This document shows positions 42,846 to 51,442 of a DNA stretch of 64,000 bases, one piece after another. Position 1 is the stretch's first letter. Each line of letters begins with the position of its first letter. The stretch comes from Roseivirga sp. (lineage in GTDB: Bacteria > Bacteroidota > Bacteroidia > Cytophagales > Cyclobacteriaceae), in the NCBI GenBank assembly GCA_021404565.1, contig JAAWWF010000005.1, positions 310,001 through 374,000 of the forward strand. Reading direction: 5' to 3'. The translations under genes were made by a program, and so were the position numbers. Under the pieces are notes generated by a model, which did not search any database, had not been told where the DNA came from, and was given only the letters and a program-made list of their open reading frames with translations.

Positions 42846-42853
42846 TACTTTTG
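42846..42853 (+). promoter_or_regulatory. -7 promoter element of the TonB-plug gene
   Basis: TACTTTTG, an exact TAnnTTTG match, about 190 bases upstream of the ATG at 43046. A convincing -33 box was not seen. Confidence 0.4.
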
Positions 42854-43045
42854 TGATAATTAAGCGGAAAGTTGATAAATGAGTGATCTTTCCTCACTGG
42901 AATAGCTAAGTCTTTTTGGGATTGTAAGTGGAGGTAGACGCTTAAACTTTTTTGTAGTATACTGGTCTATGAATACGCAGTTGTGGTGATGCTTACCAGA
43001 CTGTGGCAAACAGCACTAATGAGTAGTGCTTTGATGCAACCGAAT

Positions 43046-45523
43046 ATGAGAACAAAACTACAGGGCCTGTTGGTCAGCCTGATTCTGGCGGTACCGTTTC
43101 TTTTTGTTTCCGACTCCCCCGGAGATTTTGAAGACTTGCTTGCTAATCTTGAAAAACAAACCTACGACTATGTGCAGGAGAAGGTATATCTCCATCTGGA
43201 TAAATCTGATTATGCATTGGGAGAAGATCTGTGGTTTAAGGCCTATACCGTAGCCGGACCTAATCATACCCCAACTCCGCTCAGCCATAATTTGCATGTA
43301 GAATTGATCAATCCGGAAATGAGGGTAGTCAGGCGACATACGGTTTACTTGGACAAGGGCATGGGAAAAGGAGACTTTGCCATAGCAGATTCTCTGAAGG
43401 CAGGTACTTATACCTTAAGGGCCTATACCAATTGGATGCGCAATTTTGACGAAGGCTTCTATTTCAAAAAGCAAATTAAGATTTTAGACCCATTGGCTGG
43501 TAATAACTCCAATACTCCTGGAGAGCCCCCACCTCTGGAAATGCAGTTCTTTCCTGAAGGAGGTGATTTGCTGGCGGGAGTACCTGTGCGAGTAGCCTTT
43601 GAATTAAATGCTCATAAAGAGCTGGCAGGCAGGATAGTCAACGGTCGGGGAGGTGAGGTGTTGTCCTTTTATACCAGTCACAACGGACGCGGCCTGTTTA
43701 AAATCATACCCGAAAAGGATGAAAAGTACTATGCACAACTGGAGGATGGCACTCGCTTTGCGCTACCCCCGATAAAACAGGAGGGATTAGCCTTATCTGT
43801 AGATAACCTGTCTGATCAGGACAACATACTGGTGAAGGCCCAAACAGCAAATACTTTTATGAAAAATGAGGCCTACCTTGTCATTCATACACGTGGTCTG
43901 GTAGGTTTTGCCTCCAAACTGGAATGGAAGGGAAGTACGGCTAATGTGAAGGTGCCAAGAAAAAGTCTGGTGGCTGGAGTGGTGCATGCTACCTTGTTCA
44001 ATAAAGAATGGATGCCGGAGGCGGAGCGGGTCATCTTTCAAAAACAAGACCTGAGTTCATTCAAAGTCAGCATATCTACAGACAAGGCTAGCTATGGCCC
44101 ACGCGACTCTACCACCCTTAAGCTAAAGGTTACGAATTCCTTGAATGAGCCGATACAAGGCTTTTTCTCACTTAATGTCTTCGATACAAATCAGCTGAAG
44201 CCTGAAGCTTTCAAGGAGCATATTGAGTCATCACTTCTATTGAGCTCAGATATCAAAGGAGAAATTGATAATGCTGCACAGTATTTCAATACGGAAAATG
44301 AACAGGCGGCCAGCCAGCTGGATTTGTTGCTTATGTGCCGAGGCTGGAGTCGTTTTACCTGGAAAGACTTGCTAAACGACAAGTTCTCCACCCTGGGTCA
44401 TCAGGTGGAGCAGGGCTTTAACATCAAGGGCAAGGTAACCCTGAGGGACAGTAAAAAACCGGCACCAAGGGCTACTGTAAAGCAGGTAGGCGTGTTTGAG
44501 GGGATTCCCATTTTTGCAGAAGCCATAGCCAACCGTAATGGAGAGTTTGAGATGAAAAACCTGCACTATTATGCGGGAGATGGTGCTTTGAAGGCTAAAG
44601 ACAGAAAAAACAGAGACAATGTGGCTGTGCGGCTCGACACAACTTTGGATTTTGAAAGACAGCTGATGGTACCAGTCAGATCAGGCATCGGCACTGCCAC
44701 TTCAAATGTTGATCAGGAATACCTTACGGGCATTAAAGAACGTGAGCAAATAGAAAGGGCTTATAGCCTGGATAGTAGCTATACGGACTTGGGCACGGTG
44801 GTGGTTGAGGCGGATGCCCATCAACAGAAGTTCACAGACATGCAACGGGGACTTGTGTTCAACAGGGGAGAGTATGGAGTAAACGCTACAGATCTGATGG
44901 TCAAAGGACAGAAGTTCGTTAATGCTCTCTTCATTCTTCAGGGCAGACTACCAGGTTTTAATATCACACTGGGAGATGCCGGAGAGCCCAATGTGCAAAT
45001 GACAAGAAAAGTGTGGTCGATACGCAATCCGGACCCGCCCATTCAATACTATATTGATGATGCACCAGCCAGCCTTGCTGCCGTTACTTCCCTGCCGGCC
45101 GAGAGGATTGAACGCGTTGATGTGCTAAAAGGGATGAGGGCTACCAGTATTTTCGGCCCGTCTGCCAATGGTGGTGCGTTACTTTTTTATACAAAGACCC
45201 AGGAAGAATACAATGATTACCTTACCAGGCTGGCTGAGAACAAGATCATTCTGGATAAGAGCACCATGAGCATTCAAAGTGGCTACTATAAAAGCCGCCA
45301 ATTCTATAAGGTTGACTACAGGGGGGATTTGAAGAACGAGGTCAAGCCCGATCGCAGGGGCCTGATTCATTGGGAACCCATGATTGTAACAGATGAGAAT
45401 GGAGAAGCGATAATTACCTGGTTCAATGCCGACCTTGAAACCAACATTCATATCAACCTCGAAGGTATCTGGGCCGGAGGTGTTCCGTTACGGGCTAGTG
45501 CAGAATATAAAGTGGAGAAGTAA
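43046..45523 (+). CDS. Exported MG2-like/TonB-plug-domain protein without a barrel
   Basis: An 825-aa exported protein. The ATG at 43046 (MRTKLQGLLVSLILAVPFLF) gives a signal peptide. The N-terminal half begins 'YVQEKVYLHLDKSDYALGEDLWFKAY', an alpha-2-macroglobulin MG2-like strand set, followed by Ig-like and carboxypeptidase-regulatory-like modules ('GFNIKGKVTLRDSKKPAPRATV'). Near 640-720 is a TonB-receptor plug-like segment ('VNALFILQGRLPGFNI', 'PIQYYIDDAPAS', 'IERVDVLKG', 'FGPSANGGALLFYTK'). It ends with an Ig-like tail and no 22-strand barrel. Such proteins are known in Bacteroidetes; their role is unsettled. Confidence 0.75.
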   Translation: MRTKLQGLLVSLILAVPFLFVSDSPGDFEDLLANLEKQTYDYVQEKVYLHLDKSDYALGEDLWFKAYTVAGPNHTPTPLSHNLHVELINPEMRVVRRHTVYLDKGMGKGDFAIADSLKAGTYTLRAYTNWMRNFDEGFYFKKQIKILDPLAGNNSNTPGEPPPLEMQFFPEGGDLLAGVPVRVAFELNAHKELAGRIVNGRGGEVLSFYTSHNGRGLFKIIPEKDEKYYAQLEDGTRFALPPIKQEGLALSVDNLSDQDNILVKAQTANTFMKNEAYLVIHTRGLVGFASKLEWKGSTANVKVPRKSLVAGVVHATLFNKEWMPEAERVIFQKQDLSSFKVSISTDKASYGPRDSTTLKLKVTNSLNEPIQGFFSLNVFDTNQLKPEAFKEHIESSLLLSSDIKGEIDNAAQYFNTENEQAASQLDLLLMCRGWSRFTWKDLLNDKFSTLGHQVEQGFNIKGKVTLRDSKKPAPRATVKQVGVFEGIPIFAEAIANRNGEFEMKNLHYYAGDGALKAKDRKNRDNVAVRLDTTLDFERQLMVPVRSGIGTATSNVDQEYLTGIKEREQIERAYSLDSSYTDLGTVVVEADAHQQKFTDMQRGLVFNRGEYGVNATDLMVKGQKFVNALFILQGRLPGFNITLGDAGEPNVQMTRKVWSIRNPDPPIQYYIDDAPASLAAVTSLPAERIERVDVLKGMRATSIFGPSANGGALLFYTKTQEEYNDYLTRLAENKIILDKSTMSIQSGYYKSRQFYKVDYRGDLKNEVKPDRRGLIHWEPMIVTDENGEAIITWFNADLETNIHINLEGIWAGGVPLRASAEYKVEK

Positions 45524-45532
45524 CCTAACCTC

Positions 45533-46018
45533 TTAGCTATTCAAAATCTCTTCAATCTGCTTTAGATGATGCTTGAGATGCATCACATAGTCACCCATAA
45601 AATAGTCCAGGCTCGTGGGTAAGTCCTCTGGTACTGTATGGAAGGCCACTTTGTGCAGATTATGCTTTGTCCTTGCCAGGGTACGCACTTCATCTGGCAT
45701 TTTTTCCATTAGGTGGGCCAAATGAAGATTATATCCTCTCCAGAGAATCAGCAACTCATGCCAGTTGGCTTCCTGGTAGTTCTGTGCTTCTACCCAGCCA
45801 TCCTGGCTGTATCCATCAAATACCAGATCATCGGTAAACTGTGCTCTTACAAAACGCTGATGGTTGTTAGAGGCTGAGTCAATCAGGTGCCCTATGATTT
45901 CTTTCACTGACCACTTGCCCGGAGCGGGTTTGGCGGCTACTTTATCTTCTTCTATCAGGGTCAGGTTTTGAAAAGCGTCTAGCACGCTGTCTTTCAGGTC
46001 TTGGATATATGCAGGCAT
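45533..46018 (-). CDS. DinB-family four-helix protein
   Basis: A 161-aa protein starting MPAYIQDLKDSVLDAFQNL. Metal-ligand type His residues occur in 'KEIIGHLIDSASNNHQRFVRAQF' and the C-terminal 'YVMHLKHHLKQIEEIL'; 'KPAPGKWSVKE' is the family's early signature. The ATG at 46018 is strongly favoured over a longer frame because a -7 promoter box lies 4 bases upstream of it. DinB-superfamily members act as thiol-dependent transferases or are of unknown function. It converges with the TonB-plug gene (9-base gap). Confidence 0.85.
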   Translation of the reverse strand: MPAYIQDLKDSVLDAFQNLTLIEEDKVAAKPAPGKWSVKEIIGHLIDSASNNHQRFVRAQFTDDLVFDGYSQDGWVEAQNYQEANWHELLILWRGYNLHLAHLMEKMPDEVRTLARTKHNLHKVAFHTVPEDLPTSLDYFMGDYVMHLKHHLKQIEEILNS

Positions 46019-46022
46019 GCCA

Positions 46023-46030
46023 CAAAAGTA
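46023..46030 (-). promoter_or_regulatory. -7 promoter element just upstream of the DinB gene
   Basis: Minus strand TACTTTTG, an exact TAnnTTTG match, 4 bases before the ATG at 46018, so the message would be leaderless. It directly abuts the terminator stem at 46031. Confidence 0.5.
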
Positions 46031-46057
46031 AGAAAGCCCCGTGATACGGAGCTTTCT
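46031..46057 (-). terminator. Terminator of the zinc-ribbon gene
   Basis: AGAAAGC (46031-46037) pairs with GCTTTCT (46051-46057), with an inner CCGT/ACGG stem. It lies 78 bases beyond the stop of the minus-strand gene at 46135 and is followed there by a T-rich stretch that also holds the DinB -7 box. Confidence 0.6.
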
Positions 46058-46134
46058 AATAATTGAATTTATTTCAGTTAAGCTTTGATGAATTTTTGAA
46101 CCGATTTTCAATGACACCATTAACCACTCCCGGG

Positions 46135-46800
46135 CTACTTCCCTTCTGGGTCCGGTAAGCCTTCCTCGGTGTATTCTATTTCCCTTTCAAATCCGGCACC
46201 GCTGTCAAAACCACGCATTACATGCCTGATCACATTTTCGTCAAAAAGTTCTGAAAACCTGCTCTTATGCACCGTATAGTAGAAGCCATAAAAACCATCT
46301 TCAGGCTCCAGGCGAGTTGATTTGTAATTGTAATGGAAGGTGTTGGGTTGAATATCAACCGAGTCGGCCCTTACATCTATCACTTTCCCCAGATAAAATT
46401 TGTATTCTGAAGTCTCTTCATCATCGTACAGGTAGTAGATGTCGTTTACCTGGGGTTCATCCAAATACCCTTCAATTTTTTTATCATCCATAAACCCGAT
46501 CACAGCAAAGATGCCAATCAGCAGGGCTATGATGCCGGTACCGGAAAACATGTAAAACGGTATTCTGACAGATGACTTGAGTTGATCTGCCATTTGTTTT
46601 ACTTCGAGTGAAACCTCTTTTGGTTTCGTATCCATACCACAGTTGGCACATACAATGGTCAGCTTCTTTTTGTAGGGAAAGAGAGGAACCCAGAAAATGT
46701 GGGCGTAGGAAGCGGAGACGACCACATGTGTATTCTCAACGTTACAGGAGATACATTTTGACCTGGAAAGGGGGATTCTTTGAGAACTTTGGAGTTCCAT
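46135..46800 (-). CDS. Zinc-ribbon, single-helix membrane protein
   Basis: A 221-aa protein. Two CxxC pairs, 'KCISCNVENTH' (about 15-25) and 'IVCANCGMDTK' (about 49-59), form a probable zinc ribbon in the cytoplasm. One membrane helix follows at about 82-104 ('FYMFSGTGIIALLIGIFAVIGF'), then an extracytoplasmic beta-rich region ('DIYYLYDDEETSEYKFYLGKVIDVRADSVDIQ'). The architecture suggests a membrane sensor or structural protein, but no family was recognised. It has its own terminator and lies alone. Confidence 0.65.
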   Translation of the reverse strand: MELQSSQRIPLSRSKCISCNVENTHVVVSASYAHIFWVPLFPYKKKLTIVCANCGMDTKPKEVSLEVKQMADQLKSSVRIPFYMFSGTGIIALLIGIFAVIGFMDDKKIEGYLDEPQVNDIYYLYDDEETSEYKFYLGKVIDVRADSVDIQPNTFHYNYKSTRLEPEDGFYGFYYTVHKSRFSELFDENVIRHVMRGFDSGAGFEREIEYTEEGLPDPEGK

Positions 46801-46870
46801 CCGTAAACAATCATAGTTTTAGTTTAATGTTGACTGACTCTATTTGGTTAAAAATCAGGTCATTAGAAAA

Positions 46871-46908
46871 AAAAGCGCAAAGCTTCAGGGAAGGAGCTTT
46901 GCGCTTTT
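46871..46908 (-). terminator. Terminator of the pirin gene
   Basis: AAAAGCGCAAAGCT (46871-46884) and AGCTTTGCGCTTTT (46895-46908) form a perfect 14-bp stem. The A-run at 46867-46874 provides the U-tract on the minus strand. It lies 22 bases beyond the pirin stop. Confidence 0.9.
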
Positions 46909-46929
46909 GATGCAGATGTAGTTTGCCTG

Positions 46930-47640
46930 TTAAAACTCCATGGGCACTTCCATCAATAGTATTTCCGTATCAGTGTCGGCCGTAATTTTTACATTCCGGG
47001 TATCCGTAACACCTGCGGCATCACGCTGAAGCAATGACTCACCGGCAATAGTGGCTTCTCCCTTCAATACGAATGCGTAAAGCCCATTACCTTCTCTATT
47101 CAGGCCATAGTCGAGCGAGGTGCCTTTTACCAGGTTTCCCAGACTAAACCAGGCATCCTGATTGATGGTCAGGGCTTCGCCTCCCTCAGGCGATACCACT
47201 GTCTGAATCCGGTTGAGCCTGTCTGCAGCCTTGTAACTTTTCTGTTCATACCTGGGTGTGATATCACGCTCTTTCGGAAAAACCCAGATCTGCAGAAACT
47301 CCACTGGTTGGTGCTGATTATGATTGTACTCTGAGTGGCGAATGCCACTGCCAGCTGACATAATTTGTACATCACCTTCTCTGATTACTTCACTCTGCCC
47401 GGTGCTGTCTTTATGCTCGAGATCTCCTGCCAGGGGAATGGATATAATTTCCATATTGTCATGAGGATGAGTACCAAAGCCCTGGCCCCCTGCCACCTTA
47501 TCATCATTTAATACCCTTAAAGCACCAAAGTGGACTCTTTCAGGGTTATAATATCCGGCAAAACTAAAACTGTGTCGGCTACGCAACCATCCATGATCTG
47601 CAAAGCCCCTGCTGTCTGATTTATGTACTACAGTATTCAT
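46930..47640 (-). CDS. Pirin-family bicupin protein (YhhW type)
   Basis: A 236-aa protein. Metal ligands His58, His60, His102 and Glu104 lie in 'GFGTHPHDNMEI' and 'SGIRHSEYNH', matching the positions known for YhhW, which has quercetin 2,3-dioxygenase activity in vitro. 'HSFSFAGYYNPERVHFGALRVLNDD' is the N-terminal signature. The ATG at 47640 (MNTVVHKSDSRGFADHGWL) is the conserved start; the longer frame runs into the palindrome upstream. A perfect inverted repeat 29-50 bases upstream is a candidate operator, so the gene may respond to a repressor that senses redox or aromatic signals (inference). Confidence 0.9.
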   Translation of the reverse strand: MNTVVHKSDSRGFADHGWLRSRHSFSFAGYYNPERVHFGALRVLNDDKVAGGQGFGTHPHDNMEIISIPLAGDLEHKDSTGQSEVIREGDVQIMSAGSGIRHSEYNHNQHQPVEFLQIWVFPKERDITPRYEQKSYKAADRLNRIQTVVSPEGGEALTINQDAWFSLGNLVKGTSLDYGLNREGNGLYAFVLKGEATIAGESLLQRDAAGVTDTRNVKITADTDTEILLMEVPMEF

Positions 47641-47668
47641 TTTGATGTTCCTTTCTTGTTTAATTGAA

Positions 47669-47690
47669 TTTACATGTACATACATGTAAA
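47669..47690. promoter_or_regulatory. Perfect 22-bp palindrome upstream of the pirin gene, candidate operator
   Basis: TTTACATGTA and TACATGTAAA flank a 2-base centre (CA). This is the size of a dimeric repressor site such as those of MarR- or HxlR-type regulators. No regulator gene lies next to it, so the binding protein is unknown. Confidence 0.5.
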
Positions 47691-47825
47691 TAACTTACTC
47701 ACCCTTTAAATAGTTCATTTGAGGCAGGCGCAATGTTTTATGTACTTTTTAAACTTCCTTGAGGCTTCCTGTGTTCACTCATTACCTTTCGTCCTAAGGG
47801 AGACGCAGACATTTGGTGGATTTTC

Positions 47826-47833
47826 TACTTTTG
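47826..47833 (+). promoter_or_regulatory. -7 promoter element of the glycosyltransferase operon
   Basis: TACTTTTG, an exact TAnnTTTG match, 31 bases before the ATG at 47865, giving a leader near 25 nt. Confidence 0.6.
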
Positions 47834-47864
47834 TGCGTCTTAAAAAATGAAGAGTGCGTCATAG

Positions 47865-48551
47865 ATGACTAAGATTAAAGTGGTGATTCCGGCTAATAAC
47901 GAAGAGCAGTCCATTGGGCTGGTAGTTCGGGATATTCCAAAAGACATTGTAAGTGAGGTTGTGGTGGTTAACAATGCCTCTACTGACAACACAGTGGCTG
48001 TAGCCCGTGAGGCGGGTGCTACGGTGCTCGATGAGCCCATTCCCGGCTATGGTCGTGCCTGCCTCAAGGGAATATCGTATCTTTCAGAGCCAGGTAAACA
48101 GCCAGATATCCTGGTTTTTCTGGATGGTGATTATTCAGATTATCCTGAAGAACTCAGTGATGTCGTAGCACCCATTTTGAATGATGGAGTGGATATGGTG
48201 ATTGGAAGCAGGGCTTTAGGAAAGAGAGAAGGTGGTTCTATGACCTTCCCCCAGGTTTTTGGCAACTGGCTGGCCACAAACCTGATTCGTTTGTTTTATC
48301 GGGTCAGGTTTACCGACCTGGGACCCTTCAGGGCTATTCGGTTTGATAAGCTACTGGAAATCAATATGGTGGATAAGACTTACGGCTGGACCGTAGAGAT
48401 GCAGGTGAAAGCTGCCCGACATAAACTGAAAACTGCTGAGGTGCCGGTAAACTATAAAAGGCGCATTGGGGTTAGCAAGGTGTCCGGAACAATCAAGGGA
48501 ACCTTTTTAGCGGGTTACAAGATTATCTGGACCATTTTTAAATACTTGTAA
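47865..48551 (+). CDS. Family 2 glycosyltransferase, dolichol-phosphate mannosyltransferase-like
   Basis: A 228-aa GT-A enzyme with 'VVIPANNEEQSIGLVV' (nucleotide-binding start), 'VVNNASTDNT', the metal-binding 'FLDGDYSDYPE' and 'RFTDLGPFRAIRF'. This is the DPM1/polyprenyl-phosphate glycosyltransferase pattern, which loads a sugar onto a lipid carrier at the cytoplasmic face. It has no membrane helices, so it is the soluble type. Its stop overlaps the next start by one base (TAATG), and with its two successors it forms a coupled operon. The lipid-linked sugar could be the donor for the GT-C enzyme at 50031 (inference). Confidence 0.88.
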   Translation: MTKIKVVIPANNEEQSIGLVVRDIPKDIVSEVVVVNNASTDNTVAVAREAGATVLDEPIPGYGRACLKGISYLSEPGKQPDILVFLDGDYSDYPEELSDVVAPILNDGVDMVIGSRALGKREGGSMTFPQVFGNWLATNLIRLFYRVRFTDLGPFRAIRFDKLLEINMVDKTYGWTVEMQVKAARHKLKTAEVPVNYKRRIGVSKVSGTIKGTFLAGYKIIWTIFKYL

Positions 48552-50038
48552 TGTACTGGTTAGAATTAATCGTATTGACTTTATATACCGGGGCGCTGTC
48601 CTTCATTTTTCTGTACAGCCTGTCTCAGTTAAACCTTGTTTACCTTTTCAGAAAGGCGAAGCGCAAGGGCTTGCTCCCTGATGAGCCTCAGGTTCCTGAA
48701 AGCTATGATCACCCCATGGTTACCGTGCAACTACCGGTATACAATGAATTGTATGTGGTAGAGCGACTGATTGATGCCGTGGCAGCTTTCGACTGGCCTA
48801 AAGACCGCCTGGAAATTCAGGTGCTGGATGACTCCAATGATGAAACGGTTCAGCTTATTGCAGCTAAGGTAGAAGAATGGCAGCAAAAGGGGCTTGATAT
48901 ACAACAGGTGAGAAGACCTGAAAGAAAAGGCTTTAAAGCCGGGGCATTGCAGTATGGTATAGAGATCTCCAAGGGGGAGTATTTCGCCATATTTGATGCT
49001 GACTTTGTTCCCGAGAAGGATTTCCTGAAAAAGACCGTTCCTCACTTTGAAAAGGATGAAAAAATTGGCGTGGTCCAGTCACGCTGGGGGCATCTGAATA
49101 AGGAGTACTCTATGCTTACCAGGCTGCAGGCTTTTGGTTTGAATACGCACTTCTTTGTTGAGCAAAACGGGCGTTCCAGCGGCAAGCACTTCCTCAACTT
49201 TAACGGCACAGCCGGGGTATGGAGAAAGTCTTGTATTCTGGATGCCGGTGGCTGGAAGGCCGATACACTTACTGAAGATCTTGATTTGAGCTATAGGGCT
49301 CAGCTAAAGGGCTGGGAGATATTTTACGTGTCTAATACCGTAGCACCGGCTGAACTTCCGGCTGCTATGGGAGCCATCAAATCCCAGCAGTATCGCTGGA
49401 CTAAAGGAGCGGCTGAAACGAGTCGCAAACTGCTGCCGAAAGTGCTCAAGGCTAAATTGCCCATTGGCACTAAGTTTCATGCTACCTTTCATTTGTTAAA
49501 CTCCGCGATCTTTATCTGTATCGTGCTGACGGCCTTTTTAAGCGTACCGGTGCTGTTCATCCGAAACCTGTCTTCGGGCTGGCAAACTCTGCTCAACATT
49601 TCTACAATCTTCCTGCTTGGCTATGTTTTCCTGGTTATTTTCTATTGGAATGGCTTTAAGGAAGAAAAGCAAAGTTTCTGGCAGACACTAAAAGATTTTG
49701 TGCCGCAGATGTTTATGCTCCTGTCCGTTTTCCTGGGGCTAAGTGTGCATAACGCGGTGGCAGTAATGGAGGGATTGATTGGAAAGAAGACTCCCTTTGT
49801 AAGGACTCCCAAGTTCAACATCACAAAAAAGGAGGGTGGCTGGAAAGGCAATAAATACTTCAGCCGCAAGATCAACCCCTTGACCATGTTGGAAGGGTTC
49901 CTGTCTCTTTATTTTATCGGAGGTTTGGGTCTGGCGTTCTATTTCAATGATTTTGCCCTTCTTCCATTCCATATTTTGCTTAGTTTAGGTTTCCTGTTGG
50001 TATTCTATTATACCATACGGCATACACGACATGCTTAA
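48551..50038 (+). CDS. Membrane family 2 glycosyltransferase, cellulose-synthase-like
   Basis: A 495-aa processive-type glycosyltransferase with a membrane helix at about 3-25, a GT-A domain ('VTVQLPVYNELYVVERLIDAV', acidic 'FDADF' near 155, 'DTLTEDLDLSYRAQLKGW' near 240) and the product-site 'QQYRW' near 279, then four or so C-terminal helices (about 315-340, 350-370, 385-405, 455-490). QxxRW and the ED motif mark BcsA/hyaluronan-synthase or ceramide-glucosyltransferase relatives. No PilZ domain is present. It overlaps both neighbours (1 base and 8 bases). The polymer or lipid acceptor is unknown. Confidence 0.88.
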   Translation: MYWLELIVLTLYTGALSFIFLYSLSQLNLVYLFRKAKRKGLLPDEPQVPESYDHPMVTVQLPVYNELYVVERLIDAVAAFDWPKDRLEIQVLDDSNDETVQLIAAKVEEWQQKGLDIQQVRRPERKGFKAGALQYGIEISKGEYFAIFDADFVPEKDFLKKTVPHFEKDEKIGVVQSRWGHLNKEYSMLTRLQAFGLNTHFFVEQNGRSSGKHFLNFNGTAGVWRKSCILDAGGWKADTLTEDLDLSYRAQLKGWEIFYVSNTVAPAELPAAMGAIKSQQYRWTKGAAETSRKLLPKVLKAKLPIGTKFHATFHLLNSAIFICIVLTAFLSVPVLFIRNLSSGWQTLLNISTIFLLGYVFLVIFYWNGFKEEKQSFWQTLKDFVPQMFMLLSVFLGLSVHNAVAVMEGLIGKKTPFVRTPKFNITKKEGGWKGNKYFSRKINPLTMLEGFLSLYFIGGLGLAFYFNDFALLPFHILLSLGFLLVFYYTIRHTRHA

Positions 50039-51347
50039 GCAAAACCCGAGAGTATCACTAGCTTATATCATCCTGGCCGTTTTCACTATTGTGATGGGCT
50101 ACTATGTACAGCGCACTGAGGCCTGGCTGTTACTCGGTAGCTTTGGTCTTATGTTCATTGCCAGCCTGGTGGTGATGCGTGACACCGCAGAGGGAGAGGA
50201 GGACTTACCCTATTACTGGGGTGTTCTGATGAGATTGCTGCTGCTTTTCTCCTTTCCGGCATTGTCTGACGATATTTATCGCTTTATCTGGGATGGCAGA
50301 TTGCTTTTCAATCTTACCGACCCCTATAAGCAATTACCTTCAGAATATGTGAATCAGGGTATTGAAGGTGTTAATCAGGCACTTTATCTTAAACTCAATT
50401 CACAGGAGTACTTCTCGGTTTACCCCCCCTTTAATCAGGTTTTCTTCTTCCTTTCTGTACTGTTGTCTCCCGATTCAGAGTTTTGGTCAGCCGTGATCTT
50501 AAGGGTGGTGATACTTGTATTCGAACTGGGCAATATCCGCCTGATCAGAAAACTGCTGAAGCATTATCAGCTTCCACAGAAGTATGGTTTGCTCTATGCT
50601 TTAAACCCAATGATCATTCTGGAACTTACCGGAAACCTCCATTTTGAAGCCATCATGGTTTTCTTTTTACTGCTTGCTATCTGGTACTATGAGCGGAATA
50701 AGCTCCATTGGTCTGCTGTTTTCTTCGGGCTTTCTGTGGCTACAAAGTTTTTGCCCCTCATATTCCTTCCCTTGCTGTTCAGAAAGATTGGTTTTAAGAA
50801 AACGGCCATTTACAGTTCCATCGTTATGGCCATTTTGGTGATCTCATTTTTGCCACTTATCAATACGGCTCATATCTGGGCTATCAGGGACAGTATGGAG
50901 CTTTATTTTCAAAAATTTGAGTTCAATGCCAGTATCTATTATCTGACAAGATGGTATGGCTTTCAGGTCGCTGGTCATAATATCATTGCAGAATCTGGTA
51001 AGTGGATGATGCTTGCGACACTCGGTAGTATACTGCTCTATTCCTTTTTGGGTAAGAAAAGACGTCTACCTGAACAAATGATGTGGGTATGGGCTCTCTA
51101 TGTTCTTTTTGCCACCACGGTACACCCCTGGTACACCATACCGCTTTTAGTAATGAGTATTTTCAGCCTGAAGCAATTTCCATATATCTGGACCATTCTG
51201 GTGTTTTTCACCTATGCCAATTATCAACTCGATGGGTACTTTGAAAGACTGGAGATTGTGACTGTAGAGTATACGATTGTTATACTGGTGGCACTCTACG
51301 AAACTTCCGGACGTTCTTTCAGGGAGAGGTTTTTCAGAACTACCTAG
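50031..51347 (+). CDS. Membrane glycosyltransferase of the GT-C fold
   Basis: A 438-aa protein with about ten or more membrane helices. The first large loop carries 'PALSDDIYRFIWDGRLLFNLTDPYKQLPSEY', with the acidic pair and the 'D.Y.Y' pattern expected of GT-C enzymes that use polyprenyl-phosphate sugars (DUF2029/PMT-like). 'YALNPMIILELTGNLHFEAIMVFFLLLAIWYYERNKLHWSAVFFGLSVATKFLPLIFLPL' is the usual second block. Its start overlaps the preceding gene by 8 bases. It would transfer a sugar from a lipid carrier on the outer face of the membrane. Confidence 0.82.
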   Translation: MLKQNPRVSLAYIILAVFTIVMGYYVQRTEAWLLLGSFGLMFIASLVVMRDTAEGEEDLPYYWGVLMRLLLLFSFPALSDDIYRFIWDGRLLFNLTDPYKQLPSEYVNQGIEGVNQALYLKLNSQEYFSVYPPFNQVFFFLSVLLSPDSEFWSAVILRVVILVFELGNIRLIRKLLKHYQLPQKYGLLYALNPMIILELTGNLHFEAIMVFFLLLAIWYYERNKLHWSAVFFGLSVATKFLPLIFLPLLFRKIGFKKTAIYSSIVMAILVISFLPLINTAHIWAIRDSMELYFQKFEFNASIYYLTRWYGFQVAGHNIIAESGKWMMLATLGSILLYSFLGKKRRLPEQMMWVWALYVLFATTVHPWYTIPLLVMSIFSLKQFPYIWTILVFFTYANYQLDGYFERLEIVTVEYTIVILVALYETSGRSFRERFFRTT

Positions 51348-51442
51348 CCACAAAAACCGATCAGGCGAAAATCTCTGACAAAGAGCCGAAAACTTCTTTG
51401 ATTGGTCGAGACTTGAAGTTCTTAGTTTTTAAATTGCATTTC

